A program made the translations under genes and the position numbers. Positions 52,353 through 62,987 of a DNA stretch of 64,000 nucleotides are shown one piece after another. The stretch comes from Limnephilus marmoratus (taxonomy: Eukaryota; Arthropoda; Insecta; Trichoptera; Limnephilidae). Numbering within the stretch: the stretch's first letter is position 1; each line of letters opens with the position of its first letter. The notes beneath the pieces were generated by a model that searched no databases, had not been told where the DNA came from, and was given only the letters and a program-made list of their open reading frames with translations. The stretch covers positions 25,249,770 through 25,313,769 of the forward strand of contig OU862923.1 in assembly GCA_917880885.1 (NCBI GenBank), given 5' to 3'.

Positions 52353-53050
52353 AGTCCTTACATATGAAATTGGCGTTTTGTATGGGAGGAACATAATTCG
52401 AACAAGTCGATTTTTTTTAATATAATATATTTATTTAATCAAAGTAGGTATGTACCATTGCTATCTATGCACTTTTGCCATCTCATAGGTAGTTCATCGA
52501 TCCCTTTACTAAAAAAATGTCCAATTGAAGCTCCTCTAATTTGGTTGCCGTTTGTTGTGCAGTGTGTGGTCTAGCGTTGTCATGAAGCAGCAGTGGCCTA
52601 GAGCGATTAACCAGCCTCGGTTGTTTAGCAGCTAGCTTTTCCATCATGGTTTGCAGTTGCTGACAAATAGACATCTGCCGTAATAGTCTGGCCAGATTTA
52701 AGAAAACTGTAGTGAACGACCCAAAAAAAAAAGAAAACACAACTGTGTTTTCTTTTGCGGCACCGTCGCCATACACATCATTAATCCTTCGAGCCGTTTC
52801 TGCAGCACTGGTGCCACGGTGGAACTCGTACTCGTAAATAACGCGATATTTCAAGTTTTCCATTTTGTAAACTAAGTGACGCAAAGAAAAAAAACAATTA
52901 AGGAAAAAACAAATGAATAATAATTTTCGAAACACAAATACATGAGTAAATAGCTGTATAAATTGGAATTTGGAATTCCTAACCAAAGAGAAGATATTTG
53001 AGATCAAATTTGCCAGTACGGCAAAACGCCAATTTCATATGTAAGGATCT
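52353..53050 (-). mobile_element. Internally deleted mariner, about 700 bp
   Basis: TIR of about 28 bp: CCTTACATATGAAATTGGCG plus TTTTG at both ends, with one indel near the tip. Flanked by TA (52351-52352 and 53051-53052), the mariner target. Full mariners are about 1.3 kb, so nearly half is missing. The TIRs are almost identical, which suggests fairly recent mobility with an external transposase. Confidence 0.9.
52440..52863 (-). pseudogene. Mariner transposase remnant with two deletions
   Basis: The N-terminal helix-turn-helix (MENLKYRVIYEYEFHRGTSA, AETARRINDVYGDGAAKENT) joins a 13-bp palindrome at 52729-52756. It resumes at VVHYSFLKSGQTITADVY (another frame), just past the first catalytic Asp. 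It then has CQQLQTMMEKLAAKQP and PLLLHDNARPHTAQQ with the second catalytic Asp. A second deletion removes the third Asp and leads to FFSKGIDELPMRWQKCIDSN at the C-terminus. Normal length is about 345 residues (DD34D). No activity is possible. Confidence 0.9.
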
Positions 53051-53094
53051 TATATATATGTGTATTATCCTGTATTTGTTAGTATTTTTATAAC

Positions 53095-53135
53095 AGTCCT
53101 GATGATGGTACGGGGGTACCGAAACCGGTAGACTA
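53095..53135 (+). ncRNA. Candidate hammerhead-type ribozyme motif
   Basis: Helix I AGTC (53095-53098) with GACT (53131-53134). Core CTGATGA (53099-53105). Helix II GGTAC/GTACC with a GGGG loop (53107-53120). GAAA (53121-53124). Minimal helix III ACC/GGT, then A. One extra U lies between the core and helix II compared with a textbook hammerhead. Activity is not shown. Confidence 0.45.
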
Positions 53136-53159
53136 AAAAATAACAATAAAGTGACTTAA

Positions 53160-54060
53160 AACGAAGTATTTTCTTTTTATTTATATAAAATATAAGCGTT
53201 AACAAAGTACAGGTAAAATTAATGACGGGGAGATAGCTGAAGAAGTACAAGAAGACCACATTGAATTGCAAAATGATAGTAATTGCAAGGACTTAATTAG
53301 GTTTAATTACGCGATAAGTTTGGCATTATTGTACCTCGTGGTCCCTGTGAGAACAAATATGTGTCATAGTGGTCCCTGGCCAAAAAAAGATCGGGAACCA
53401 CTGCTATAGAACATCGATGTTCTATAGCTGCAAGAATACATTGTTTCCTCCGGTTCCAAGCCAACTCAGAATGAAGTCAACTCGACAACTCATGAAAAGT
53501 CAATAAAAAATATGAAAAAATAAGTTTAAAATAGCCGTTAACCCTAATCTAACGTAACTTATTTAGAAGGGTAAACGTAAACTACATATATGTAGAAACA
53601 TAACGTAACCTATTTAGAAGGTAGAATAAGAACCGACATTATTATCTATAAAATTAGAATCTATGTGAATTGAATCATTTATTGAATTTGAAATCGCTTA
53701 CATATAAAATGAAAATACCTTTAGAAACCATAAAACGGAACGACGAAATAGTCTTCCTGTACTAAAGAACACAAAGAGTCATGTTGTTTTTACTTTTCAA
53801 AATTTGTATAGAAAATCGTGTATTTTCTCATTCTGTTGTCATACCGAAACCCTATTCGCCTATTGTACGCGTACAATGTAGAATGTATTGTTTATATTTT
53901 TCCCTTTGTCTGGCAGTCGAAAGAGATGTGTGTGGGCGCCATTTTTTTATGTTTGAAACCTTTTTTATTTCTTCATTTTTCTACTGCTTATCCGCCTTGG
54001 GCACTTTCATATGATTTAACCTTGACTGGGATTGAATCCAGATTTTCTTATTAACTAATC
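53160..54060. other. No recognised gene
   Basis: Includes a short tandem of about 60 bp (GTAACTTATTTAGAAGG and GTAACCTATTTAGAAGG, 53554 and 53604). No coding support. Confidence 0.45.
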
Positions 54061-54065
54061 TAATA

Positions 54066-54703
54066 AGGAACTCCAGTGAAAAATATTCTGAATTTAAAAA
54101 AAAAAGGTCATATAGACCAATAAACGCTGATTAATATTAAACGCAGAGCTTAAAAAAATTAAAATAAGTCCATTTTTAAGCGGATTATAAAAACACGTCA
54201 AGGTGACGTCACAGTTCGACGTGTCGTGACGTCACCGTAAAGTCGTTCTATGGGAATGTATGTATGATATGACCCAAGCCATCGTATTAATTTATTCGTT
54301 TATATACATACTGTTTATAGAGATTTAGTTGTTCTGTTTATTGAAACATTATTTAGGCCTAAATAATGTCATGTTATTAGTTTATCTCTATTATTGAAAA
54401 CATTCAAAAACTACTGCACAAAAAAAATGTTAAAGCAATTTCTAGGGAGAATTCTTCGAACAACGGAATTCAAAATGGCGGCAATAGATCAGCTGATTCC
54501 CCGATCCCATACTAATTTTTCAGAAGTGATGACGCACACGATTCACCATACATACGGTGGTTTTCGGGGGGTCTTAAAAAATTAAAACTTTGACAATTAT
54601 TTTAACTATTAAAACTAGCTCTAAAAATAAAATAAAAATGCAGTTATTTAAGTTAGAAGGTCATTATTCCTTCAAAAAAATAACAAAATGGACTGGAGTT
54701 CTC
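54066..54703 (+). mobile_element. TA-flanked MITE C, copy 3
   Basis: TIR AGGAACTCCAG and CTGGAGTTCTC next to TA (54064-54065, 54704-54705). Same interior as the copy at 48699, with small deletions. Confidence 0.8.
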
Positions 54704-54955
54704 TATTACCAAACCTCGAAAGTCATTAATTTAAAGTTTAAGCTTTAAATTAAAACTAAGTATGTAATTAAATAATTAAATCTAAGTGTCCTTTAAACTT
54801 ATTAATTGAGGTTACATTACTTACGTAGTTTTACCATACCTACGCCGCGGGAATCTTTTTTCTCTGCCAATTCCATGCCTTAACTTCTTCGTCGTGAAAA
54901 CTAAACCGTCAGAAGATACGTTCATTTTATACTAGGATAATGCCATAAATATTAA

Positions 54956-55853
54956 GGGTCTTTAACCAGCCAGCGGCCGAACATTTCGTCTAAAGATGTT
55001 CTTACGATCGTACAGGGCGGTTCCAATAGGAAAAATTAATTATTCTCCGTACTAGCTTTTTAAAATTACAACTCAATATCGATTTTATTTCATTCCAAAT
55101 TTGCTTGAATTTATACCTACATCCGAAAATGCTGAATGACGTGATGATAAAAATATTAACATTATATAATTTTTAAAATTATTTTTTGATCATAAATCAT
55201 AAGTATTTATCTTTTTTCAATAATCTTAACAAAATAGGAATGTAAAAAAACTTAAATATATTAATTTGTAAGACTGTAAGTAGATAGACAAAATAGAGAA
55301 ATTTTCGTCATAAATAAGTGTTAGGATATTTTTTTTAATGATTTTATTTGAACTCAAATTAAAATTTTGAAACATGCGTTTACTAGATAACGTATTGATT
55401 TACAATAATATGACTACATGGTATGACATATGTCTTGTAAAATAAGATTTTTCGTTTGAAAATTTAACAAATCTGCCAACGACCTATGGTATAACTGTAT
55501 TATACTAAAAATAAACATTTTTTTCTCAATTTTTAAAGCACGCGTTTACTAGATAAAAGAACAATCTTTGTAAATCATTTTTTTTGTAGAAATAAACCAA
55601 TACATCTAAAATTTGATTTAAAAATGACATATTTCTGGTTTTCGTTTGAAAATTTAACAAATCTGCCAACGACCTATGGTATAACTTTACTTTATTATAC
55701 TAAAAATAAACATTTTTTTCTGAAAATTTAAAACACGCGTTTACTAGATAAAAGAACAATCTTTTTAAATCAATTTATAATTTTTTGTAGAAATAAACCA
55801 ATACATCTAAAATTTGATTTAAAAATGACATATTTCTGGTTTTCTTACCCCTC
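54956..55853 (+). mobile_element. TTAA-flanked transposon M, copy 5, with internal duplication
   Basis: TTAA at 54952-54955 and 55854-55857. It contains a 190-bp direct duplication (TTCGTTTGAAAATTTAACAA at 55451 and 55641). Otherwise aligned with copies 2 and 3. Non-coding. Confidence 0.75.
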
Positions 55854-55964
55854 TTAATAAGAGACTTGATGTGACGGGTGTCAGAAGAAAACAAAGACAT
55901 TTTAAAAATTCAATTATTGAGATTTTTTGTATGAACTGCTACAACTCAGTGAGCACTGTGAGCA

Positions 55965-56205
55965 GTTCATTGCCCTGCCACTGCCAGTAGGACTGCCAGT
56001 GAGACTCTGACATCTCCAATCGGGATGTGTCGTGAGATAGTGGGGAGGGGAAGGAGATGGGGGAGAGGAAGGTGGAGAAATTCCTGACTATTCAGATCTC
56101 CTCACCGAAAACGGCTAAAGCCATTTCATGGAACGTTCCAATCCTGAATGGTGGTCTTACACCAGGGTGGTATTGAGGGTATCTTCCACTCTGGAAATAA
56201 AAGAT
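55965..56205 (-). mobile_element. SINE H body, truncated copy
   Basis: Plus-strand landmarks GTGAGACTCTGACATCTCCA and TGGTGGTCTTACACCAGGG, ending at ATCTTCCACTCTGGA. It lacks the tRNA head. Confidence 0.65.
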
Positions 56206-57040
56206 AATTGGATTTCAAGTTTACAATACAATAAATACGAATCATACAATTTTTTCACGTTTTATTTAAAGACTAAAAAAAAAATTAAAAATACCTATAA
56301 GATTATAAAAAAAGGATGAACAATTTCATTACTTAGGTATAGATTGTAAAGATTTGGGAGAAAACAGTGAAGGTCTATAATATTGGTGAAAAAAGGTCCT
56401 CCCGTGAAACAAATTTTTTGTTGATTTTTTTTTTAAAGATAGATAAACATTCCCGGATACGAATAATCTGACAATGTTTGAAAATCTCCTAATACATTTT
56501 GATACATAAGTAAAACTAGAAACACATAATCTTTTGTCACGTAATGTATTTTACGTAATGTTAACCTAAAGGCCTGAAATCACTCACGTCAAAAAACCTA
56601 ACCTTTCCAACATATTATATCGTACCAAATTTTTAAAAATCATAAAAATTGTCGGTTAATAAATTTTTCTTATTGCACATTTCCTGCTTTAATGACATTC
56701 ATACATCGTCACATATATATAGGTACAAGTCTATACCTACTATTTCAGTCATCAAAACAGACTCTAATACCATCACATAGTTTGACCGCAAAGGGGATGG
56801 ACCGCCAAACAAGTATATTACATTGCATGATATAATCACATTAATATTAACAATTCCGTACCTACTGGTTCAGTTATCCCAACAGACAATAATACCATTT
56901 TTCTTTCTTGCTTGCTTTCTTCAATCGATATTGCTTTACATATATTTTTAAAGTAATGGAAGCCCACACAACGTGTGGGTAGAATATATCTAATGTAACA
57001 TTAAATACAATTATTCAGGTATTTTATACTAACACATTAC
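56206..57040. other. No gene; short SINE A relic at 56440-56500
   Basis: ACATTCCCGGATACGAATAA with CAATGTTTGAAAATCTCCTA after a T-run matches the SINE A body. The rest has no recognised content. Confidence 0.45.
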
Positions 57041-57044
57041 ATCA

Positions 57045-57440
57045 ATTTGGGAGGTGGGTATGTGTACCGCCACCCCAGGAACCATTTATTGGATAAGATA
57101 AAAAAAAACACCCCAAAAGATTCGCTACGTTTGGTGATTTAGCAGGGGTGCCTGGGTTCATGAGGGTGAGATTTGTCTAAGTCTTGGCGGTCAATGCGAT
57201 TGCCCAGCTACTGCGTGGCGGGGATCGGGAGAGTGTGGTTGAGGGAGACCTAACCCGGACCTCTCCAGCCGGACTCTATCGACCCATCGCCTTGCACAGC
57301 AGTGGGAGGGATGGATTCATATGTCCCCCAGATTCCTGTCCACCGCTCATAACTTTTTTCCTTTCCTGAACTCCTTTTCTTTAAAAGACCGTCCACACAG
57401 CATAACCAAAAGGGATTTTTTTCCTCAGGATCTCAAAAAA
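57045..57440 (+). repeat. Repeat B, copy 5
   Basis: GTACCGCCACCCCAGGAACC, GATTCGCTACGTTTGGTG, GCAGTGGGAGGGATGG and a decayed terminal stem (CCACACAG only on the left). A 61-codon frame inside is a shadow. Confidence 0.65.
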
Positions 57441-57544
57441 ATTCTGTAGTTACTAGTCCTTCAAATCACTAAAACACGTTTTTTACAGGTTTCCCGCAGA
57501 ACCTAGTTACTACATTTGAAACAGGTTAAAAACCTAAATACATT

Positions 57545-57875
57545 TACACTGCCCACCGATCTGGATTCCTTTCTACCAAGCATACGTCGAAAGATTCGAA
57601 AGAATTTAAAAAAAAAATTAATAAACACGTAAATTATCTAAAAAAAACTTACACTTTTCAAATCACACCGAATCTTTAAGCTCCCACAACTTCAATTCCC
57701 TCTATACACGATGTTTAATTTTTAACCATACTTTGTTATTTACAATTCTTTCTCGCCAGAGCTTACCAACTTAATACAAATTCATATTCCGACAAGATCA
57801 ACAAGACAATCTAATTTGTTTCATTTGGCCACATGTAGAACTAACATTAGAAAAACATCCCCAATTACCAGTATA
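57545..57875 (+). pseudogene. LINE reverse transcriptase C-terminal fragment (plus)
   Basis: Frame-hopping reading: PPIWIPFYQAYVERFERIQK, FFLA or FSPELTNLIQIHIPTRSTRQ, SNLFHLATCRTNIRKTSP. It corresponds to SLIWSPHFKIHSDSIEKIQH and DLNKLIEFHIPTRTTRSK of the adjacent minus-strand element, so the same LINE clade occurs here in opposite orientation. No catalytic core. Confidence 0.65.
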
Positions 57876-58690
57876 ATTATTTATTTATTTATTTAATACA
57901 AACGGCATAAGTATGCCATAAACACTAATTAGATGTCACAAATTCATATTCAAAATATTAGTAATGATAAAACAGTGTATGTATAACAGTTAGTTGTGAC
58001 GATACATTGGGAAGTGACAACAGAGATACCTTTACATGCAAAAATCTATAATACAAATAAAATTATTAGTGATTTAAAAAATATGATAGCATAGCCTTCT
58101 TGTACCCTTGTTCCGTGCAGTTAAATAGATCTATCACATCTGCATATCTATTAATAACTTCATGTAACCTAGGTAAAAGTGAGTGTTTCGTATACTCAGT
58201 CCGATTATTGTTACATTTAAAAAGGATTTTAGAACGAGTGGTTCTCGTGGGAATATGAAATTCAATGAGCTTATTTAAATCAGGACTGTCTATTCTACCA
58301 TTTACAATTTTGAACATAAATATTAAGTCGGATATAATTCTTCGATCTGAGAGTCTTAATAAATTTAATTCTTTCATCAAGTAATTATAATTTATGTTTT
58401 CAATGGGAATACCGAGGTTAAAATTAATGTGTCTTAAGAATTTGTGTTGAATTTTTTCGATTGAATCTGAATGTATTTTAAAATGGGGGGACCATATCAA
58501 GGAGTTATATTCGACTTGACTACGTACTAAGGATGTATACAAAATTTTTAAAGTTGAAATATTTCTGAAACCTCTGGAATTTCTAAGAACGCATCCAAGC
58601 ATTTTGATACCTTTATTATAGGTTAAGTTTATATGGGATATAAAGTTTAATTTATTTATCAACGCCCTTTTTCGGGGCTTTTATATTACA
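57876..58690 (-). mobile_element. LINE E, 5'-truncated
   Basis: The 3' end on the minus strand has a perfect stem GGCATA-ct-TATGCC (near 57904-57917) followed by an AAATAAATAAATAAT tail (57879-57896). ORF2 is open through its C-terminus. The 5' break is near 58680 and the TSD is unclear. Confidence 0.75.
58066..58662 (-). CDS. LINE E ORF2, C-terminal 198 codons (partial)
   Basis: Open from the truncation to the stop. It contains HINLTYNKGIKMLGCVLRNS, LYTSLVRSQVEYNSLIWSPH, IEKIQHKFLRHINFNLGIP, LSDRRIISDLIFMFKIVNGR and FHIPTRTTRSKILFKCN. This is the thumb and post-palm region of a jockey-like non-LTR reverse transcriptase; the SLVRS..EY.S..W.P block is diagnostic. Catalytic Asp residues lie upstream of the truncation. 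It is the best-preserved tail in the right half of the window. The Met start is not real. Confidence 0.8.
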   Translation of the reverse strand: MINKLNFISHINLTYNKGIKMLGCVLRNSRGFRNISTLKILYTSLVRSQVEYNSLIWSPHFKIHSDSIEKIQHKFLRHINFNLGIPIENINYNYLMKELNLLRLSDRRIISDLIFMFKIVNGRIDSPDLNKLIEFHIPTRTTRSKILFKCNNNRTEYTKHSLLPRLHEVINRYADVIDLFNCTEQGYKKAMLSYFLNH

Positions 58691-58734
58691 TATGAATAAT
58701 AAGAAATACAAAGCATTCATTGTATATAACTAAC

Positions 58735-59390
58735 TGAACTGTCTCAGTAACAATATTTTATATTTGTTTAAACATAAATTGAAGATGTCCACTGACTTGG
58801 TATAATAATTGTTTCCCTCCATAAGTATTCTGGGGAAAGAAGAATACATATGGTAGTTAGTCCCAGAATTTCTGCCCTGAAATAAATCCCGACTTCTAGT
58901 ATTATGTAGTGGAATCCGGAAGCTTATCAATTCTAGCAATATCAACTAAATCATTTAGAATTTTATATAGAAATACCAAGTCAATGAAAATTCTTCTGTC
59001 GGACAGTTTGAGCATATTCAAAAATTTAAATAGTGTTGTAGTTCAACATAATTGCTGGAATACCTATTTTAAAATTTAGAAAACGTAAGAATTTGTTTTG
59101 CATTCTTTCAAAAGCTTGAACATGTATACTATAATGTGGATTCCAGACGGGAGAATTGTACTCAAGTTGACTTCTAACATAGGCAAAATATAACAGTTTA
59201 ATTCACTTCATATTTAGTATAGTTAGCCTAGTTATAAATCCCAACATTTTTAAGCCCTTATTAGAGATTTCTGTTATGTGGTTTACAAATGAAAGATATG
59301 ATTGAAAAGTGGTGCCTAAGTCTTTAATTTGTGTTAATATCTGAAGGGCATTGTTGTCAATGTTGTAATTAAATATCACTGGATTTTTTT
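58735..59390 (-). pseudogene. LINE ORF2 fragment related to LINE E
   Basis: Minus-strand reading across shifts: SFVNHITEISNKGLKMLGFI, LYFAYVRSQLEYNSPVWNPH, ERMQNKFLRFLNFKIGIPAI, and a 71-codon open tail (58730-58945) with ISFRIPLHNTRSRDLFQ. About half the residues match LINE E by eye. Several stops make it an older, dead copy. Confidence 0.75.
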
Positions 59391-59394
59391 TTCG

Positions 59395-61285
59395 AAAAAA
59401 TCTAACTATTTTACATTTTCACGCAATATAATATGTGTATAAATGTGTATACAATAGATATGTGCGCAATATAGTAAAAAAATTACAAGATAGACATTTT
59501 TAACAATACCCTTCAGAAATACCGAATAGAAGTATTAACGCGTACGAAAGAAAATTAATACAAGAGTGCGGAATGTATCGGGACATAGCCAATCTTAAGT
59601 GAAAACAAGCCATGTTGTTAGACTTTGCAACACTGCATTTTGTTTATGGTGTGAACCAATGTTATATTTGATTATAGGTGAAAGACTGTTATTGTATTTC
59701 CTGCGTTTGTAGTAGGATTTTTAAAGAGGAAATGTATATTTCTGGTCGTTAATGCTAGAATTGCCTGTGTCAATTTTGGTAATTTGATTTACGTACCAGA
59801 AAGTACTCTTATTTGAATGTTCTGAATACCTTTGTTAGGTGCTCTGGATATGGAGTGATGGAATTGTGGCCTATCTAACGCACAAGTCAAAATATTGATT
59901 AAGCGATTTTTGTGCCAAGAAATTGATAAACAATCATCTTCAACCTCATTCAAAAAGTGGACATCGGCACTTCTAGCATTACAATTTGATATTTATTCAT
60001 TGTAATGGAAGAAAGCAATTGTCTTTTAAAATAGCAAAGTTATTGAATGAATTGGGTAACAGTTTACAAAAAATTACCTGCATACTTTAATGTTAGATGT
60101 TATCACTTAAAACCTTTATTTATTTTATATAAATGCCAAAAGGATAACTGTTTGTGAAAATTTAGAAATAAAGGTCGTCAATAAAAAGATAGTTCCATAT
60201 TCATTAAAAAAGAATAGGCAATATTGAGGATTCTCAAATTTGTTTGTGATTATATTGTACATGGTAATATTCTCTGCCACCTTGCATTTTTAAGCTTAGA
60301 CTCTGCTTTGGAGGTTTTTACATTCATAGAACTTGACGAGGATTGTCTGTGTGGGCATGGGGAAACCCAAAAAAAAAACATTTGAACTATTTGTAGTATT
60401 TGAGTATAAGAAGTATTTGAGTATTAGTCAAAAATATACATTATTAAATAACTTTTCAAAACACATAAAAAACTGATTACGATAAAACGAATAATTTTGA
60501 TTATGAACATAATCACAATATGTTTTAATCATGAACCACGAGTATTCTGTAAAAAAGGAATCTGAAAAAACAACATTATAGGTTATGTGTTGACACTTGA
60601 AACGTGTAAAAGGACATTGTACATCATATTAAATGTTTTATTTACTGCAAAAAATGTGTATCAACGTTACCTTAATGTTTCATTTAGCAATGATTACAAA
60701 CTGAGAACAGAATCGCAATATTTTTAATAAAAACCACCAATGCAACATAAAAAATGCTCACATTTGTATGGGAATGTGAACGAATGAATGAGAATTGTAA
60801 GACTACACGCAACGTTGCAAGACTTCCAACAGCGCGGCTAGTAGTAATCCAGAAGGCTGTGATCGGGAGCATCTTCTCTCCTTATCCTAATTTCCTCTCC
60901 TCTCCTCCTAACCAAAAAACATAATTTTAAGATATAATAAAACTCCATCTCCAGGTAACTTTAACACAGAAGACCTTTTTGGCTTGACGTGATTTATGTA
61001 TCTCTATATTTATGTAAAAGCTGTGTGTCTTTTAAAAATATATAAAAAAAATGTTACATAAAATATGTGTGTACACCCCATTTTCCAAGTTACTTTTCTT
61101 CTAGGCACTACTGAGAAACTGGCTTAAGGGCCAGGATGACGGGTTTCGTGAACGGTCATTCTGAAGCCCATGCACTTTCTCCCGGGGACTGTCAGCTGAA
61201 TGGGGAATACATACTCCAGATTAGTACATATTAATTACTACTTTTTACATTTCTTATTTTGTTATTCTTTTTTATCTCTTATTTG
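59395..61285. other. No recognised gene
   Basis: Mostly AT-rich. A stretch around 60760-60900 (GATCGGGAGCATCT and a pyrimidine run) is echoed at 63575-63640, and AACGCGTACG with GGAATGTATCGGGA at 59540-59585 is echoed at 63535-63585. This suggests a low-copy repeat of undefined ends. No coding frame. Confidence 0.4.
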
Positions 61286-61299
61286 CAGATGCTCGCAGT

Positions 61300-62629
61300 A
61301 GACGTGGGAAAAATTGAATGACCGAATTAAATGAATAAATTCATTCTTGTGACACACTTGATCTGATTCTCAATTTCAAAAGGAATTGATTCTTCATTCC
61401 TTACCTTTGGCCTTGTATCGTACGATTTTTAACGGCAACATAAATGTTTAATTTCCATTTATTTTACTGTTAAATTATTTCAATGAATAATGTGTTCCGT
61501 AAACGATTTAAATATTATAATGTTTCATAGGTATTTAAATATTATTCAATGGGCGGCGCGCCGCGAAGTTGTCGAAGTTGTAAAAACCCGTAGATCAAAA
61601 CGCGGCCGCGATTCAGCCGAATTGTCCGAGCGTCCCTTTCACGCAGGGAATTAATCATTTATCGTAGTCAATAGTCCTGAGATTGTCCTAAGGTCCCCGC
61701 GCGTCCCCGTCCCGTCCGCGTCCCAGGTACCTACTCGTAGCTAGTCTGTCGCTATCGGAAATTGTCCGAAGCGCTTTATTCAGGAATTAAAACTAAAGTC
61801 TTTTTCACTTATGACGTTGTTGTCTCTAGTTAATCTCAAACCTAGAAATGACGCCAGATGTCATCGTCTTACATCCGTCGTATCCGAAACGCAGCTCCTC
61901 GCGAGTTGATCAAGTCTCTGCGGGGTAAGACACAAGACACTAGTCAAAAGTGACTAATTCATTGCTCAATGCCGGCCCTTAATCCGTCCGTGCGCAGCGG
62001 TTCACCAATTCCTCGGCGGGCCAAGCCTTCAATTTCATTACATAGTTAGCCGAAAACTTTCGACATTGAGTCCGAACATCGCGGCATCGGCTAGAAAAGT
62101 GAGAAGCAAAAGTGCACTTGTAATCGTTTTTTTGGCACGTATGAAAGATATTGGAATACAAGTACCTACCTACTTTTAGACGTGGATCTTGGGTAGATGT
62201 AATATGTAAATTTGCATATATTATAAGGCCAATCAGCTGTTGTCAGCTGTCATAAAATACTTTTAATTTTAATAAATAAAATAAGTAAAACTTTAGGGGT
62301 GAAACAAAAAACTGTTTAATTTAAAGATTTAATTGCTAGCTATAAATACATTTTACATACGAAAAATAACGATACCAAAATAGACAAACACATACATCTA
62401 TAGGATTTAGCCTGCGAGATAATGAGATAGAATAATCGTTCCTCTCTTTGTGTGGTGCTTCGTACCCTCCCCACTTATTGTGATTTGAAATGAAACGAAA
62501 ACGTGCCACGTTTTTTTTTTTTTTTTTAATTAATTGAATTAAAGGAATGAATAGAAGGGATCAATTCAAAAGGCCGGGGGAATCAGACTGGATCTATTCA
62601 CTCCTGGGAATCATTTTGCCCACGTCTAG
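61300..62629. mobile_element. hAT-type element, 1.33 kb, TSD CTCGCAGT
   Basis: Direct repeats CTCGCAGT (61292-61299 and 62630-62637) enclose inverted ends AGACGTGGGAAAAA and the complement AGACGTGGGCAAAA. No hAT transposase motif was seen inside. The interior holds a CpG-rich block (61550-61780) and a repeat D fragment (62350-62510), so it may be a composite or have captured other sequence. Confidence 0.7.
61550..61950 (+). promoter_or_regulatory. CpG-rich stretch, possible promoter or first exon
   Basis: Dense in CpG (GGGCGGCGCGCCGCGAAG, GCGGCCGCG, CCCCGCGCGTCC) in an otherwise AT-rich region. A splice-donor-like GCGGGGTAAGAC lies at 61919-61930. There is no open frame. It could be promoter sequence carried by the hAT element or simply a GC-rich repeat; function is a guess. 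Confidence 0.2.
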
Positions 62630-62639
62630 CTCGCAGTTC

Positions 62640-62965
62640 TACAGTCAGCAATTATGTTTTTTTTCTTCCTTTTGTCCTTTTTTTTCTTCTTCAGGTCGTC
62701 AAGTGGCTCTTAAGTAATTAATACCACTGCCCAAAGGAGCGGCCATTTTTTATCTCTAATGACTACCAACATTTTGCTGTCCTGTACTTTCGTAAGCACT
62801 TGCATACTGCTTACTAACACTGTATGCGGGGACATTTGGAGGTCTAGCCTCGTTCATTTATATAGAATCGTTCTTCCAAAAAAATTAGAGTCCTTGCGAG
62901 AGCCTTGAAGGAGTAACCTTAAGTTACTTATACCAGGGCGGGAAGGTGGTGGGGCCCTCCAAATG
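62640..62965 (-). mobile_element. Retroposon E, copy 2
   Basis: Minus-strand match to 17139-17592: GGGCCCCACCACCTTCCC, the paired AAGTAACTTAAGGTTACTCC, and GTTAGTAAGCAGTATGCAAG. A CCTAACCTAACCTAAC run follows on the plus strand at 62986-63001. Confidence 0.6.
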
Positions 62966-62987
62966 TTCTATAAACTCTCGTTGAAAC

